The notes: generated by a model not told the origin, from the letters alone. Counted from the first letter of the stretch, positions 53,758 to 62,089 are shown. The stretch is 64,000 nt of DNA from an uncultured Spirochaetaceae bacterium (GCA_902778325.1 CACYWZ010000001.1:62001-126000); one strand, 5' to 3'. Translations and numbers: made by a program.

Positions 53758-55776
53758 ATGCAAATGCAAAGAATTGGCGTATTTGTGTGCCACTGTGGTA
53801 CAAACATCGCTGGTACTGTTGATGTAGCTGCTGTTGCAGAAGCATTGAAGAGTCAGCCTGGCGTTGTTTTCTCCACGCATTATACATATATGTGCTCTGA
53901 AGCAGGGCAGAATATCATTAAGGACGCAATCCGCGACAATAAGTTGACTGGTGTTGTGGTCTGCTCTTGTTCTCCTCGTATGCATGAGGCGACATTCAGA
54001 AAGTGCGCAGAAAGTGCGGGTATCAATCCGTACATGGTAGAAATTGCGAATATCCGCGAGCAGTGCTCATGGATTCACAAAGATATGAAAATCGGAACTG
54101 AAAAAGCTATTGCTTTGGGTTCTGCAGCTATCGCAAAAGTACAGCTCAATGCTCCATTGACAGCAGGTACAACTCCTGTTACAAAGAGAGCTTTGGTTAT
54201 TGGTGGTGGTATCGCAGGTATTCAGGCAGCTTTGGACATTGCCGACGCAGGTTTCCCTGTAGACATCGTTGAGACAAAGCCAACAATCGGCGGTAAGATG
54301 ACGCAGATTGATAAGACTTTCCCAACTCTCGACTGTGCGGCTTGTATCCTTACTCCTAAGATGGTTGACTGCGCTCAGAACGACAAGATTAAGATTTATT
54401 CTTACTCTGAAGTATCAAAGGTTTCTGGCTTCGTTGGAAACTTCACTGTTACAATCAAGAAAAAGGCTCGCTATGTAGACGAAACAAAGTGTACAGGTTG
54501 TGGTGAGTGTACTACAAAGTGTCCACAGAAGAACGTTCCGAACGAGTTCAACTTAGGTCTTGATAAGCGACACGCTATTTATATTCCTTTTGCACAGGCA
54601 GTTCCGAAGGTTGCTACAATCGACCCGAATTACTGTATGAAGCTCAAGACAGGAAAGTGTGGCGTTTGTTCTATGGTTTGTGGCGCAAAGGCTATTAACT
54701 ACGAAGCAAAAGACGAGTTTATTGAAGAGAAGTACGGCGCAATCGTTGTTGCAACAGGTTATAACCCGATTTCTCTTGAAAAGTTCGACGAATATGCATA
54801 TTCACAGAGCCCAGATGTTGTTTCATCTCTTGAGCTTGAAAGATTGATGAACGCAGCAGGTCCTACTGGTGGCACTCTTCTTCGTCCAAGCGACGGCAAG
54901 CACCCGAAGACAATCGTATTTGTTCAGTGCGTAGGCTCTCGCTGTGCTGCAAGCGAAACTCGCGGACATGAGTACTGCTCTCGTATCTGCTGTATGTACA
55001 CAGCAAAGCACGCTATGCTCTGTCGCGAAAAGTATCCTGATACAGATGTTTATGTCTTCTATATTGATGTGCGTACTCCTGGAAAACTCTATGATGAGTT
55101 CTATCGCCGCGCTGTTGAGCAGTATGGTGTTCACTACATCAAGGGACAGGTTGGCAAGGTTATCCCAGAAGCTGACGGCACTCTCACTGTACAGGGAAGC
55201 GATTTAATCGACAACAGACAGCTCAAGATTAAGGCTGATATGGTTGTTCTTGCAGCTTCTATCGAGGCTGATAAGAGCGCACGTCCACTTGCAACAATGC
55301 TTACTGCAAGTATGGATACAAACGACTTCTTTACAGAGGCACACGCAAAGCTTCGCCCTGTAGAAAGTCCAACAGCTGGCGTTTATTTGGCTGGTTGCTG
55401 TCAAGGTCCAAAAGATATTCCAGACACAGTTTCACAGGCTGGAGCAGCTGCTAGCAAGGTTATCGGTTTGCTTGTTAAAGACGAGCTTAAGAACAATCCT
55501 TGTGTTGCTACCCCTGATGAGAATATGTGTAATGGTTGTTCTTCTTGCGAAAAGGTTTGTCCGTATGGAGCTATTAGCTACATCGAAAAAGACTTTGCTC
55601 GCGGAGCTGGAAGACCTGGACACATTCCTCTTATGCGTCGCGTAGCACAGGTTAATCCTGCTGTTTGTCAGGGTTGTGGTGCTTGTACGGTTACTTGTCC
55701 GTCTGGCGCAATGAACCTCAAGGGATTCACTAACCAGCAGATTATGGCGGAGGTTGATGCAGTATGTCAGTGGTAG
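53758..55776 (+). CDS. hdrA: HdrA-like flavin-based electron-bifurcating subunit
   Basis: 672 aa. N-terminal IGVFVCHCGTNI segment, FAD-binding ALVIGGGIAGIQAALDIA (146-163) followed by GGKMTQIDKTFPTLDCAAC, which holds the HdrA insert cysteines, then CTGCGECTTKCP (245-256), CGVCSMVCGAKAI (301-313) and two C-terminal ferredoxin motifs CNGCSSCEKVCP and CQGCGACTVTCP. This is the full HdrA set. HdrA splits an electron pair at FAD, one to ferredoxin and one to HdrBC. AAGGAA ribosome site. Its end overlaps the mvhD-like gene by 13 bp. Confidence 0.93.
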   Translation: MQMQRIGVFVCHCGTNIAGTVDVAAVAEALKSQPGVVFSTHYTYMCSEAGQNIIKDAIRDNKLTGVVVCSCSPRMHEATFRKCAESAGINPYMVEIANIREQCSWIHKDMKIGTEKAIALGSAAIAKVQLNAPLTAGTTPVTKRALVIGGGIAGIQAALDIADAGFPVDIVETKPTIGGKMTQIDKTFPTLDCAACILTPKMVDCAQNDKIKIYSYSEVSKVSGFVGNFTVTIKKKARYVDETKCTGCGECTTKCPQKNVPNEFNLGLDKRHAIYIPFAQAVPKVATIDPNYCMKLKTGKCGVCSMVCGAKAINYEAKDEFIEEKYGAIVVATGYNPISLEKFDEYAYSQSPDVVSSLELERLMNAAGPTGGTLLRPSDGKHPKTIVFVQCVGSRCAASETRGHEYCSRICCMYTAKHAMLCREKYPDTDVYVFYIDVRTPGKLYDEFYRRAVEQYGVHYIKGQVGKVIPEADGTLTVQGSDLIDNRQLKIKADMVVLAASIEADKSARPLATMLTASMDTNDFFTEAHAKLRPVESPTAGVYLAGCCQGPKDIPDTVSQAGAAASKVIGLLVKDELKNNPCVATPDENMCNGCSSCEKVCPYGAISYIEKDFARGAGRPGHIPLMRRVAQVNPAVCQGCGACTVTCPSGAMNLKGFTNQQIMAEVDAVCQW

Positions 55777-56210
55777 AAAAAGAATGGAAGCCTAGAATTG
55801 TGGCATTCTGCTGCAACTGGTGTTCATATGCAGGTGCAGACCTCGCGGGTACAAACCGCTTGAGCTATCCTGCTGATGTAAAGATTATCCGCGTGCCTTG
55901 TTCATGCCGTGTTAATCCGATGTTTATTTTGCGTGCATTCCAGAGAGGTGCAGACGGCGTTATTATGTGCGGGTGCCACCCTGGAGATTGCCATTATACA
56001 AGCGGAAACTATTTTGCTCGCCGCCGTATGACTCTTCTTTTCTCAATGCTCAACTATCTTGGTATTGAGGGCGGAAGAACTCGCGTTGAGTGGGTTTCAG
56101 CTGCTGAAGGCGCAAAGTTCGCTGCAACTATGAACGAGTTTGTAAAGACGATTACAGAGCTTGGCGAATGTAAAAAGCTGGAGGACGTAAGATGCAAGAC
56201 TATGGAGTAA
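55764..56210 (+). CDS. MvhD/FlxD-like 2Fe-2S electron-transfer subunit
   Basis: 148 aa. The MvhD-type pattern is complete: FCCNWCSYAGADLAG near the N terminus, IRVPCSCRVNP, GADGVIMCGCHPGDCHYTSGN and FARRRMTLLFSMLNYLGIE. MvhD-family proteins carry electrons from a hydrogenase, formate dehydrogenase or NADH module into HdrA. GGAGG ribosome site within hdrA. It overlaps the next gene by 19 bp. Confidence 0.92.
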   Translation: MSVVEKEWKPRIVAFCCNWCSYAGADLAGTNRLSYPADVKIIRVPCSCRVNPMFILRAFQRGADGVIMCGCHPGDCHYTSGNYFARRRMTLLFSMLNYLGIEGGRTRVEWVSAAEGAKFAATMNEFVKTITELGECKKLEDVRCKTME

Positions 56211-57124
56211 GCGAAAAGGCGATGAAAGCTAAGGCTTCTTCTATGCTTTCATCTGGAGAAGTTACAAGAGTAATCGGCTGGAGAAAAGGTCTTTTCGATA
56301 GCGATGTTTCTCCGTCTGTTTTTAGAAGCGCAAGCGATGTTGAAGCAGAGTTCGTATATAACGAATGGTGCGCCGCAAATTTAAGCAAATACCTCATCAA
56401 AGAGAGCCGCAAAGTCAACGCAGAGGGAAGCATTGGAAAAATCCTTATCTTCTTGAAGCCTTGCGACACATACAGCTTTACACAGCTTATCAAAGAGCAC
56501 CGCATTATCAGAGAAAATGTTGTTGCAGTGGGTGTTCCTTGCGACGGCAAAAAAGACCCTGAGAAAAAAGAGCTTTGCGATAAATGCACAGTTTGCAATA
56601 AGAAGTTTATCAATTGCGATGAGCTTTTGTTTGGTGATGAAACATATTGCCACGGAAACGACGAGAGCGTAAATCCTGACAGATTCGAGGGCGTGAAAAA
56701 ACTCGAAGCAATGACAGAAGACGAGCGCGCAGCTTTCTGGAGCAATGAGTTTTCTCGCTGTATCCGCTGCAACGCTTGCCGCAATGTATGCCCTGCTTGT
56801 TCTTGTGAGCTTTGTGTGTTCGACAACCCGAACAGTGGCGTTTCTCAGAAAGCAGCTGTAACAAGCTTTGAAGAAGACAACTTCCACATTATCCGTGCTT
56901 TCCACGTTGCAGGACGTTGTACAGATTGCGGTGAATGTTCTCGCGTATGTCCGCAGAATATCCCGCTCCATCTTCTCAACCGCAAGTTTATCAGCGACAT
57001 CGATAAGCTTTATGGAGATTACGAAGCAGGAAGCGACCTTGAAAGCGTATCTCCGCTCACATTCTACACGAAGGGCGATTCTGAGCCGTCGGTAGCAAAA
57101 ACTCTTTCTAGGGGGGCGAACTGA
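56192..57124 (+). CDS. FlxC-like 4Fe-4S subunit (FrhB/FdhB-related)
   Basis: 310 aa. The N-terminal half resembles the FrhB/FdhB-type domain (KILIFLKPCDTYSFTQLIKEHRI, VVAVGVPCDGK), with CDKCTVC near 129-135. Two 4Fe-4S motifs follow: CIRCNACRNVCP (190-201) and CTDCGECSRVCP (243-254). This is the pattern of the second Fe-S protein in flxABCD clusters. It overlaps mvhD by 19 bp and the next gene by one base (TGATG). Exact Flx naming is by analogy. Confidence 0.82.
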   Translation: MQDYGVSEKAMKAKASSMLSSGEVTRVIGWRKGLFDSDVSPSVFRSASDVEAEFVYNEWCAANLSKYLIKESRKVNAEGSIGKILIFLKPCDTYSFTQLIKEHRIIRENVVAVGVPCDGKKDPEKKELCDKCTVCNKKFINCDELLFGDETYCHGNDESVNPDRFEGVKKLEAMTEDERAAFWSNEFSRCIRCNACRNVCPACSCELCVFDNPNSGVSQKAAVTSFEEDNFHIIRAFHVAGRCTDCGECSRVCPQNIPLHLLNRKFISDIDKLYGDYEAGSDLESVSPLTFYTKGDSEPSVAKTLSRGAN

Positions 57125-58203
57125 TGGACAAGTTTCTTTTTGTAAGCAATGAAAATATCGACAGCTTCTTCAAGGCTGCAACAAGCTCTTATGCTTTGTA
57201 TCTTCCTGTGAAAAATGCTTCAGGTCAGAGCGAATTTGCTCGCTATGAAGACGGCGTGAAGATGAGCGATGATTTGAACACTGTTCGCTCTGCAAAAGAT
57301 TTCTTCTTCCCACAGGTAGAAAACTTGGCTTCTTTTAAGCGCGACGGACTTCACGTTGAAGCAAAGAGAGCTCCTCTTGATGATGAAGATTTCGCTGTGT
57401 TTGGCGTTCGCGCTTGCGATGCTGCGAGCTTCAATGCTCTTGACCGTGTCTTTATGCAAATTAAGCCAGAAGACACATATTACAAGAGCCGCCGTGAACA
57501 TTCAACAATCATCACTCTTGCTTGTAATGCAGACAAGATGGCTAACGAGTGTTTCTGTAAGCTCTGGAAAATCGACCCTGCAAACCCAGCAGGCGATGTA
57601 CAGGCTTGGCAGACTTCAGAAGGCTACACATTGCAGCCTTTGACAGACAAGGGAGCTACTTTTGTTGAAAAGGTTGCTTCAGCTTTGAAAGACGCGACAG
57701 ACGCACAGAAAGCAAGTGTTGAGACTTTGAAGAAAGAGATTTCTGAAAGAGCTTCAAAGCAGGCTTTTGCAAACGAGAAGTTAGAGCATTTCACTGGCAA
57801 GAATATGATGAAAGTCTTTAATCTTCCAATTTGGGAGAACCTTTCAGAAACTTGTCTTGCTTGTGGTTCTTGTACTTTTGTTTGTCCGACTTGTCAGTGC
57901 TACGACATCAGAGATTTCTCTGTTGGAACAGCAACAGGAAGCAAAGTAGAGCGTTTCAGATGCTGGGATTCTTGTATGTATTCAGACTTCACAAAGATGG
58001 CTGCTGCAAACCCACGCACAACTCACGCACAGCGTTTCCGCCAGAGATTTATGCACAAGCTCATGTACTATCCGATGGATTATGACGGAGCTTTCGGCTG
58101 CGTAGGTTGCGGAAGATGCTTGAAGAAGTGCCCGCAGAAGCTCAACATTGTGAAAGTGATGAGAGCAATCAATCAAGCTATGGATAGCGGAGAAGCGAAA
58201 TGA
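57124..58203 (+). CDS. FlxB/HydB-like 4Fe-4S subunit (sulfhydrogenase beta type)
   Basis: 359 aa. N-terminal alpha/beta region with FAVFGVRACDAASFNALDRVF, typical of the beta subunit of sulfhydrogenases, then CLACGSCTFVCPTCQCYD (244-261) and CVGCGRCLKKCPQK (326-339), binding two 4Fe-4S clusters. It joins the FlxA-like flavoprotein to the rest of the complex. Coupled upstream (TGATG) and downstream (ATGA overlap at 58200). Confidence 0.86.
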   Translation: MDKFLFVSNENIDSFFKAATSSYALYLPVKNASGQSEFARYEDGVKMSDDLNTVRSAKDFFFPQVENLASFKRDGLHVEAKRAPLDDEDFAVFGVRACDAASFNALDRVFMQIKPEDTYYKSRREHSTIITLACNADKMANECFCKLWKIDPANPAGDVQAWQTSEGYTLQPLTDKGATFVEKVASALKDATDAQKASVETLKKEISERASKQAFANEKLEHFTGKNMMKVFNLPIWENLSETCLACGSCTFVCPTCQCYDIRDFSVGTATGSKVERFRCWDSCMYSDFTKMAAANPRTTHAQRFRQRFMHKLMYYPMDYDGAFGCVGCGRCLKKCPQKLNIVKVMRAINQAMDSGEAK

Positions 58204-59045
58204 GTGAAAATATGACAGACCTTGAAGGCGGCATGTTCCCATACGTCTGCAAGATTACAAAGATAAAAGATGAAACAGGCGACGTTAAGACTTTCCACGT
58301 TGTAGGTCTTGACGGAAAAAAGCCGTTCGTTCATATCCCTGGTCAGTGTGCAATGCTCTCTGTTCCAGGAGTTGGCGAATCTATGATTTCTATCACTTCA
58401 AGCCCGACTGTTGAAGACCACTTGGAGTTTTCAATCAAGAAGTGTGGTTGCGTTACAGAATTCTTGCACTCAGCGGAAGTTGGACAGGAAATCTTGGTGC
58501 GTGGCCCTTTGGGAAACGGTTTCCCTGTAGACACTGTTTTCAAGGGTAAAGACTTGTGTTTTATCGCTGGTGGAATTGGTCTTGCACCTCTTCACAGCGT
58601 AATCAACTATGTTCGCGCACACAGAAGCGACTACGGCAAAGTGATGATTATCTACGGTTCAAGAAGCAAGGAAGACCTTGTAACTTACGAAGAAATCAAA
58701 AACGAATGGACAAAAGAGAAGGACTTTGACGTCTATCTCACCATTGACCGCGAGCAGGAGAACTGGGACGGTCATGTTGGATTTGTTCCGCCGTATGTGC
58801 AGGAGGTAAATCCTGGACTTAACTACACAATCGTTATGTGCGGACCGCCGATTCTTATTCACTTGTCACTCGACAACTTGAAGAAGATGGGCTTCCCTGA
58901 CAATCAGCTTTACACAACGCTCGAAATGAAGATGAAGTGCGGCGTTGGTAAGTGCGGAAGATGCAATGTTGGAAACAAGTTCGTCTGCAAAGACGGTCCT
59001 GTATTCAGCTTCGAACAGCTCGGCGAAATGCCTGGCGAGTATTGA
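58200..59045 (+). CDS. FlxA/HydG-like FAD and NAD(P)H oxidoreductase subunit
   Basis: 281 aa. A ferredoxin-NADP reductase-like fold: the FAD-binding SITSSP segment (about 61-66), CFIAGGIGLAPLHSVINYV (NAD-binding), IIYGSRSKEDLVTYEE and MCGPPILIHLSLDNL. The C terminus CGVGKCGRCNVGNKFVC (about 247-263) binds a 2Fe-2S cluster as in dihydroorotate dehydrogenase PyrK and HydG. This is the NADH (or NADPH) entry point of the complex. The presence of this gene instead of a hydrogenase gene says the complex is driven by a nicotinamide. Confidence 0.9.
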   Translation: MSENMTDLEGGMFPYVCKITKIKDETGDVKTFHVVGLDGKKPFVHIPGQCAMLSVPGVGESMISITSSPTVEDHLEFSIKKCGCVTEFLHSAEVGQEILVRGPLGNGFPVDTVFKGKDLCFIAGGIGLAPLHSVINYVRAHRSDYGKVMIIYGSRSKEDLVTYEEIKNEWTKEKDFDVYLTIDREQENWDGHVGFVPPYVQEVNPGLNYTIVMCGPPILIHLSLDNLKKMGFPDNQLYTTLEMKMKCGVGKCGRCNVGNKFVCKDGPVFSFEQLGEMPGEY

Positions 59046-59057
59046 TTGGAGTAGAAA

Positions 59058-59735
59058 ATGGCTGACAGCAATGTGAAAATCTATATTTTCGGCAAGGAAT
59101 ACGAAGTTCCTGAAAGCCTTACAATTATGAACGCCATGGAATATGCGGGCTATGTGTTGAAGCGTGGCTGCGGTTGCCGTAACGGTTTCTGCGGTGCGTG
59201 TGCTACAATCTACCGCATCAAAGGCGACAATCGTCTTCGCACAGCTCTTGCTTGCCAGACGAAAGTTGAAGAAGGAATGTACATCGCGACATTGCCATTC
59301 TTCCCGCTCGACAAGAGAACTTATGACATCAACAAGGTTGAACCTAGTGAAACTTTGATGATGAGCCTTTATCCTGAGATTTACTCTTGTATCGGTTGCA
59401 ATGCTTGTACAAAGGCTTGTCCTCAGGGCTTGAACGTAATGCAGTACATCGCTTACGCACAGCGCGGCGAGTACAAAAAGTGCGCAGAAGAGAGCTTCGA
59501 CTGCGTAATGTGCGGTATTTGTTCAAGCCGCTGCCCTGCTGGCATTTCACACCCACAGGTTGCAGAGTTGGCTCGACGATTGAACGGAAAGTATCTTACA
59601 CCGAACGCAGAGCACTTGGAAAAGCGCGTTATGGAAATCCACAACGGTGATTGCAAGGCTGCTGTTGACGAGATGATGGCAAAATCAGACGCAGAGATTC
59701 GTGCGCTTTACAACAGCCGCGAAATCGAGAAATAG
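59058..59735 (+). CDS. SdhB/FrdB-like iron-sulfur subunit, soluble type
   Basis: 225 aa. An N-terminal 2Fe-2S domain (C40, C45, C48, C66 in GCRNGFCGACAT...ALACQT) and two 4Fe-4S motifs, CIGCNACTKACP (C111, C114, C117, C121) and CVMCGICSSRCP (C149, C152, C155, C159). In membrane SdhB/FrdB the last cluster is usually 3Fe-4S, with one Cys replaced; here both sites have four Cys, as in the Fe-S subunit of thiol:fumarate reductase (TfrB). No membrane anchor gene is present. It lies 12 bp after flxA and 10 bp before the flavoprotein. Confidence 0.87.
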   Translation: MADSNVKIYIFGKEYEVPESLTIMNAMEYAGYVLKRGCGCRNGFCGACATIYRIKGDNRLRTALACQTKVEEGMYIATLPFFPLDKRTYDINKVEPSETLMMSLYPEIYSCIGCNACTKACPQGLNVMQYIAYAQRGEYKKCAEESFDCVMCGICSSRCPAGISHPQVAELARRLNGKYLTPNAEHLEKRVMEIHNGDCKAAVDEMMAKSDAEIRALYNSREIEK

Positions 59736-59745
59736 GGGGACGGCA

Positions 59746-61344
59746 ATGGCTTATAGTGAAGAAATGCTCGAATCTATCAAGAAAGTAGAGGCGAACCGCG
59801 AATACAATGCCGCCCTTGAACCGACTCGTTTGACAGCTGAAGAAAAAGAGGCTGTTCTTAACGAGTATCACCCTGACCACATCGCAAGCCAGTTTGCAGA
59901 GCTTAAAATCGGACCGAACAAGGGCGAGAAAGCTCCTCTTGAATTGGTGGAATTGCTTCAGGGCAAGAGCCGTATCTGTGCAAAAGACATCGATTTGTCA
60001 AAGCCAGATTTCACGAGCGATGTGCTTATCATCGGTGGAGGCGGAGCTGGTACTTCTGCTGCTATCGAGGCTGACAACGCGGGCGCAAGCGTTCTTTTGG
60101 TAACGAAGCTTCGCGTGGGTGACGCAAACACGATGATGGCTGAAGGCGGTATTCAGGCTGCTGACAAAGAGAACGATTCTCCTGCTCAGCACTTCTTGGA
60201 CGCATTCGGTGGCGGACACTTTGCGGCAAAGAAAGAGCTTCTTGAAGAGCTTGTAACAGACGCTCCTGTAGCGATTAAGTGGCTTAACGACCTCGGTGTT
60301 GAGTTCGACAAGGACGAAACTGGTCGCATGGTTACAACTCACGGTGGCGGAACAAGCCGCAAGAGAATGCACGCTTGCAAAGACTATTCTGGCGCAGAGA
60401 TTATGCGTACACTCCGCGACGAAGTTTTGAACCGCAAGACAATCAAGGTTGTGGACTTCACAGCGGCTCTCGACATCGTCAAAGATGCAGACGGAAAGGC
60501 TTGTGGTGCGGTGTTGCAGAACATCGAAACAGGCAAAATCCTCGTTGCATTGGCAAAAACTGTTATTATCGCAACAGGTGGAGCTGGTCGCTTGCACTAT
60601 CAGGGCTTCCCGACAAGTAACCACTACGGCGCAACAGCTGACGGCTTGGTTTTGGCGTATCGCGCTGGTGCAAAATTGCTCTACGAAGACAGCTTGCAGT
60701 ATCACCCGACAGGAGCAGCTTTCCCGCAGCAGATTTTCGGCGCATTGGTTACTGAAAAAGTCCGCTCACTCGGCGCAAAGGTTGTGAACAAAGACGGTAC
60801 AGTTTTCGTTCACCCGCTTGAAACACGCGACGTTGAAGCAGCTTCTATCATCAAGGAATGCAGAAAAGGCGGCGGAATCAAGACGCAGAACGGCGAGGGC
60901 GTTTGGCTCGATACTCCGATGATTGACCTCAAGAATGGCGAGGGCACAATCGAGAAGCGTATCCCAGCTATGCTCAGAATGTTCGGCAAATACGGAATCG
61001 ACATCAGAAAGCAGCCGATTCTTGTTTATCCGACATTGCACTATCAGAACGGCGGTATCGACATTAAGGCGAACGGCGAAAGCGGCGTGAAGAACCTTTT
61101 TGTTGCAGGCGAGGCTGTTGGTGGAATCCACGGACGCAATCGCTTGATGGGAAACAGTTTGCTCGACATCATCGTTTTCGGTCGCATTGCAGGAAAGAGC
61201 GCGGCGGCAGCAGTGAAAAACACAGCTGCTCCGACAACTCCGAGCTTGAAGCACCTCGATGACTTTGAGGCAGAGCGCAAGGCAGCAGGAATCACGAGCG
61301 AAAAGCTCTCTCCTCAGCTGCTCCCAGATTACGCTAGAAAATAG
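59746..61344 (+). CDS. Soluble fumarate reductase flavoprotein subunit (FrdA/TfrA-like)
   Basis: 532 aa from ATG 59746 after AGGGGGA; an earlier in-frame start lacks a ribosome site. FAD-binding VLIIGGGGAGTSAAIEA (93-109) is preceded by an unusual ~90-residue N-terminal extension. Family positions: THGGGTSRKRMHA (H199, R204), LETRDVEAASI (R361, the proton-shuttle Arg position), YPTLHYQNGGI and GIHGRNRLMGNSL (H463, R466). The His that binds FAD covalently in membrane FrdA/SdhA is Asn128 here (DANTMMAEGG), so FAD should be non-covalent. The C-terminal helical domain of FrdA is almost missing. It is the last gene of the operon and is followed by a terminator. L-aspartate oxidase is the main alternative, disfavoured by the SdhB-like neighbour. 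Confidence 0.87.
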   Translation: MAYSEEMLESIKKVEANREYNAALEPTRLTAEEKEAVLNEYHPDHIASQFAELKIGPNKGEKAPLELVELLQGKSRICAKDIDLSKPDFTSDVLIIGGGGAGTSAAIEADNAGASVLLVTKLRVGDANTMMAEGGIQAADKENDSPAQHFLDAFGGGHFAAKKELLEELVTDAPVAIKWLNDLGVEFDKDETGRMVTTHGGGTSRKRMHACKDYSGAEIMRTLRDEVLNRKTIKVVDFTAALDIVKDADGKACGAVLQNIETGKILVALAKTVIIATGGAGRLHYQGFPTSNHYGATADGLVLAYRAGAKLLYEDSLQYHPTGAAFPQQIFGALVTEKVRSLGAKVVNKDGTVFVHPLETRDVEAASIIKECRKGGGIKTQNGEGVWLDTPMIDLKNGEGTIEKRIPAMLRMFGKYGIDIRKQPILVYPTLHYQNGGIDIKANGESGVKNLFVAGEAVGGIHGRNRLMGNSLLDIIVFGRIAGKSAAAAVKNTAAPTTPSLKHLDDFEAERKAAGITSEKLSPQLLPDYARK

Positions 61345-61379
61345 AGGCTAAGCCACTTTTGTAAAGTGTAATATTTGAA

Positions 61380-61422
61380 AAAAACTCCCCTGCGGCAGAA
61401 ATGTTGCGGGGGAGTTTTTTTT
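61380..61422 (+). terminator. Terminator of the Hdr-Flx-Frd operon
   Basis: ACTCCCC, TGCGGCA, tetraloop GAAA, TGTTGCG, GGGGAGT, then TTTTTTTT. Very stable stem with a GNRA-type loop. Confidence 0.92.
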
Positions 61423-61432
61423 GATATATAAT
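61404..61432 (+). promoter_or_regulatory. Promoter of the toxin-antitoxin pair inside the preceding terminator
   Basis: TTGCGG (61404-61409) lies in the 3' arm of the operon terminator, 17-bp spacer, TATAAT (61427-61432). The -10 is perfect, the -35 moderate. Transcript start near 61438, with a GGGAGG ribosome site before the antitoxin ATG. Confidence 0.6.
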
Positions 61433-61450
61433 AAAAACGGGAGGCTCAAA

Positions 61451-61714
61451 ATGGCAGCAACAATTTCTGCAAAAATCGACAATTCTGACAAAAATGCTTT
61501 TGAATATATTTGCTCTTCAATCGGTCTAAACGTTTCTTCTGCGATAACGGCGTTCGTAAAAGCGACAATTCGCGAGAACGGGCTTCCATTTGCCCTCAAA
61601 GCCAGCGACGACCCGCATATTTATTCTGCGGAAAATATGAAATATCTCCGACAAAGCATAGCTCAGCTTGAAAACGGACACGGTCAAGCCCACGAGCTGA
61701 AGGAGATTCCTTAA
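61451..61714 (+). CDS. RelB/DinJ family antitoxin
   Basis: 87 aa from ATG 61451, after GGGAGG. The N-terminal ribbon-helix-helix MAATISAKIDNSDKNAFEYICSSIGLNVSSAITAFVKATIRENGLPF is the RelB/DinJ signature, with strand, two helices and a final LPF. The C-terminal toxin-binding tail is residues 50-87. It should bind the toxin and autorepress the operon. The toxin ATG follows its stop codon without a gap. A longer upstream reading (61421) runs through the promoter and was rejected. Confidence 0.9.
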   Translation: MAATISAKIDNSDKNAFEYICSSIGLNVSSAITAFVKATIRENGLPFALKASDDPHIYSAENMKYLRQSIAQLENGHGQAHELKEIP

Positions 61715-61981
61715 ATGAAAAAAGTGTGGTCTGATTTGGCTTGGGACGATTATTGCAAGTTTTTTGAGTTGCACCAGCAAAAACTAATTAAAATGATTCA
61801 CGAGCTTCTGAAAGACATAGAACGAAAAGGAGAAGATAAGGGGCGTGGTCAACCAGAGCCTCTAAAACACGAACTTGTAGGCTATTGGAGCAGACGAATC
61901 GACTCAGAAAATCGTCTTGTATATCGTGTTGTGGACGACGAAATAAGAATTGCTCAATGCGGCACTCATTACCACAAATAA
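61715..61981 (+). CDS. YoeB/Txe-type mRNA interferase toxin
   Basis: 88 aa. MKKVWSDLAWDDYCKFF, GQPEPLKHELVGYWSRRI and the C-terminal CGTHYHK match YoeB closely. The catalytic positions of E. coli YoeB (E46, R65, H83) correspond to E48, R67 and H85 here. It cleaves mRNA at the ribosome when free of antitoxin. Translated directly after the antitoxin. YoeB normally pairs with a YefM/Phd-type antitoxin, so a RelB/DinJ partner is unusual. Confidence 0.92.
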   Translation: MKKVWSDLAWDDYCKFFELHQQKLIKMIHELLKDIERKGEDKGRGQPEPLKHELVGYWSRRIDSENRLVYRVVDDEIRIAQCGTHYHK

Positions 61982-62020
61982 CAGCCAAAACCTGTTTTTA
62001 GCGCACAGCGTTTTTGATAC

Positions 62021-62064
62021 AAAAGGCACGGTTTTCTTGTTACAAGAAGGCAGTGCCTTTTTTT
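62021..62064 (+). terminator. Terminator of the toxin-antitoxin pair
   Basis: AAAGGCAC ... GTGCCTTT arms enclose a 23-nt centre that itself contains TTCTTGTTACAAGAA; a T7 run follows on the plus strand. Confidence 0.8.
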
Positions 62065-62089
62065 GCGCTTGGAAAAAGTTTTTGACTCG

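Noticed and set aside
59746..61344. L-aspartate oxidase (nadB) annotation
   Set aside because: The protein also resembles NadB and lacks the covalent-FAD His, but an SdhB-like Fe-S subunit 10 bp upstream, the Hdr-Flx genes and fumC favour fumarate reductase. NadB remains the main alternative.
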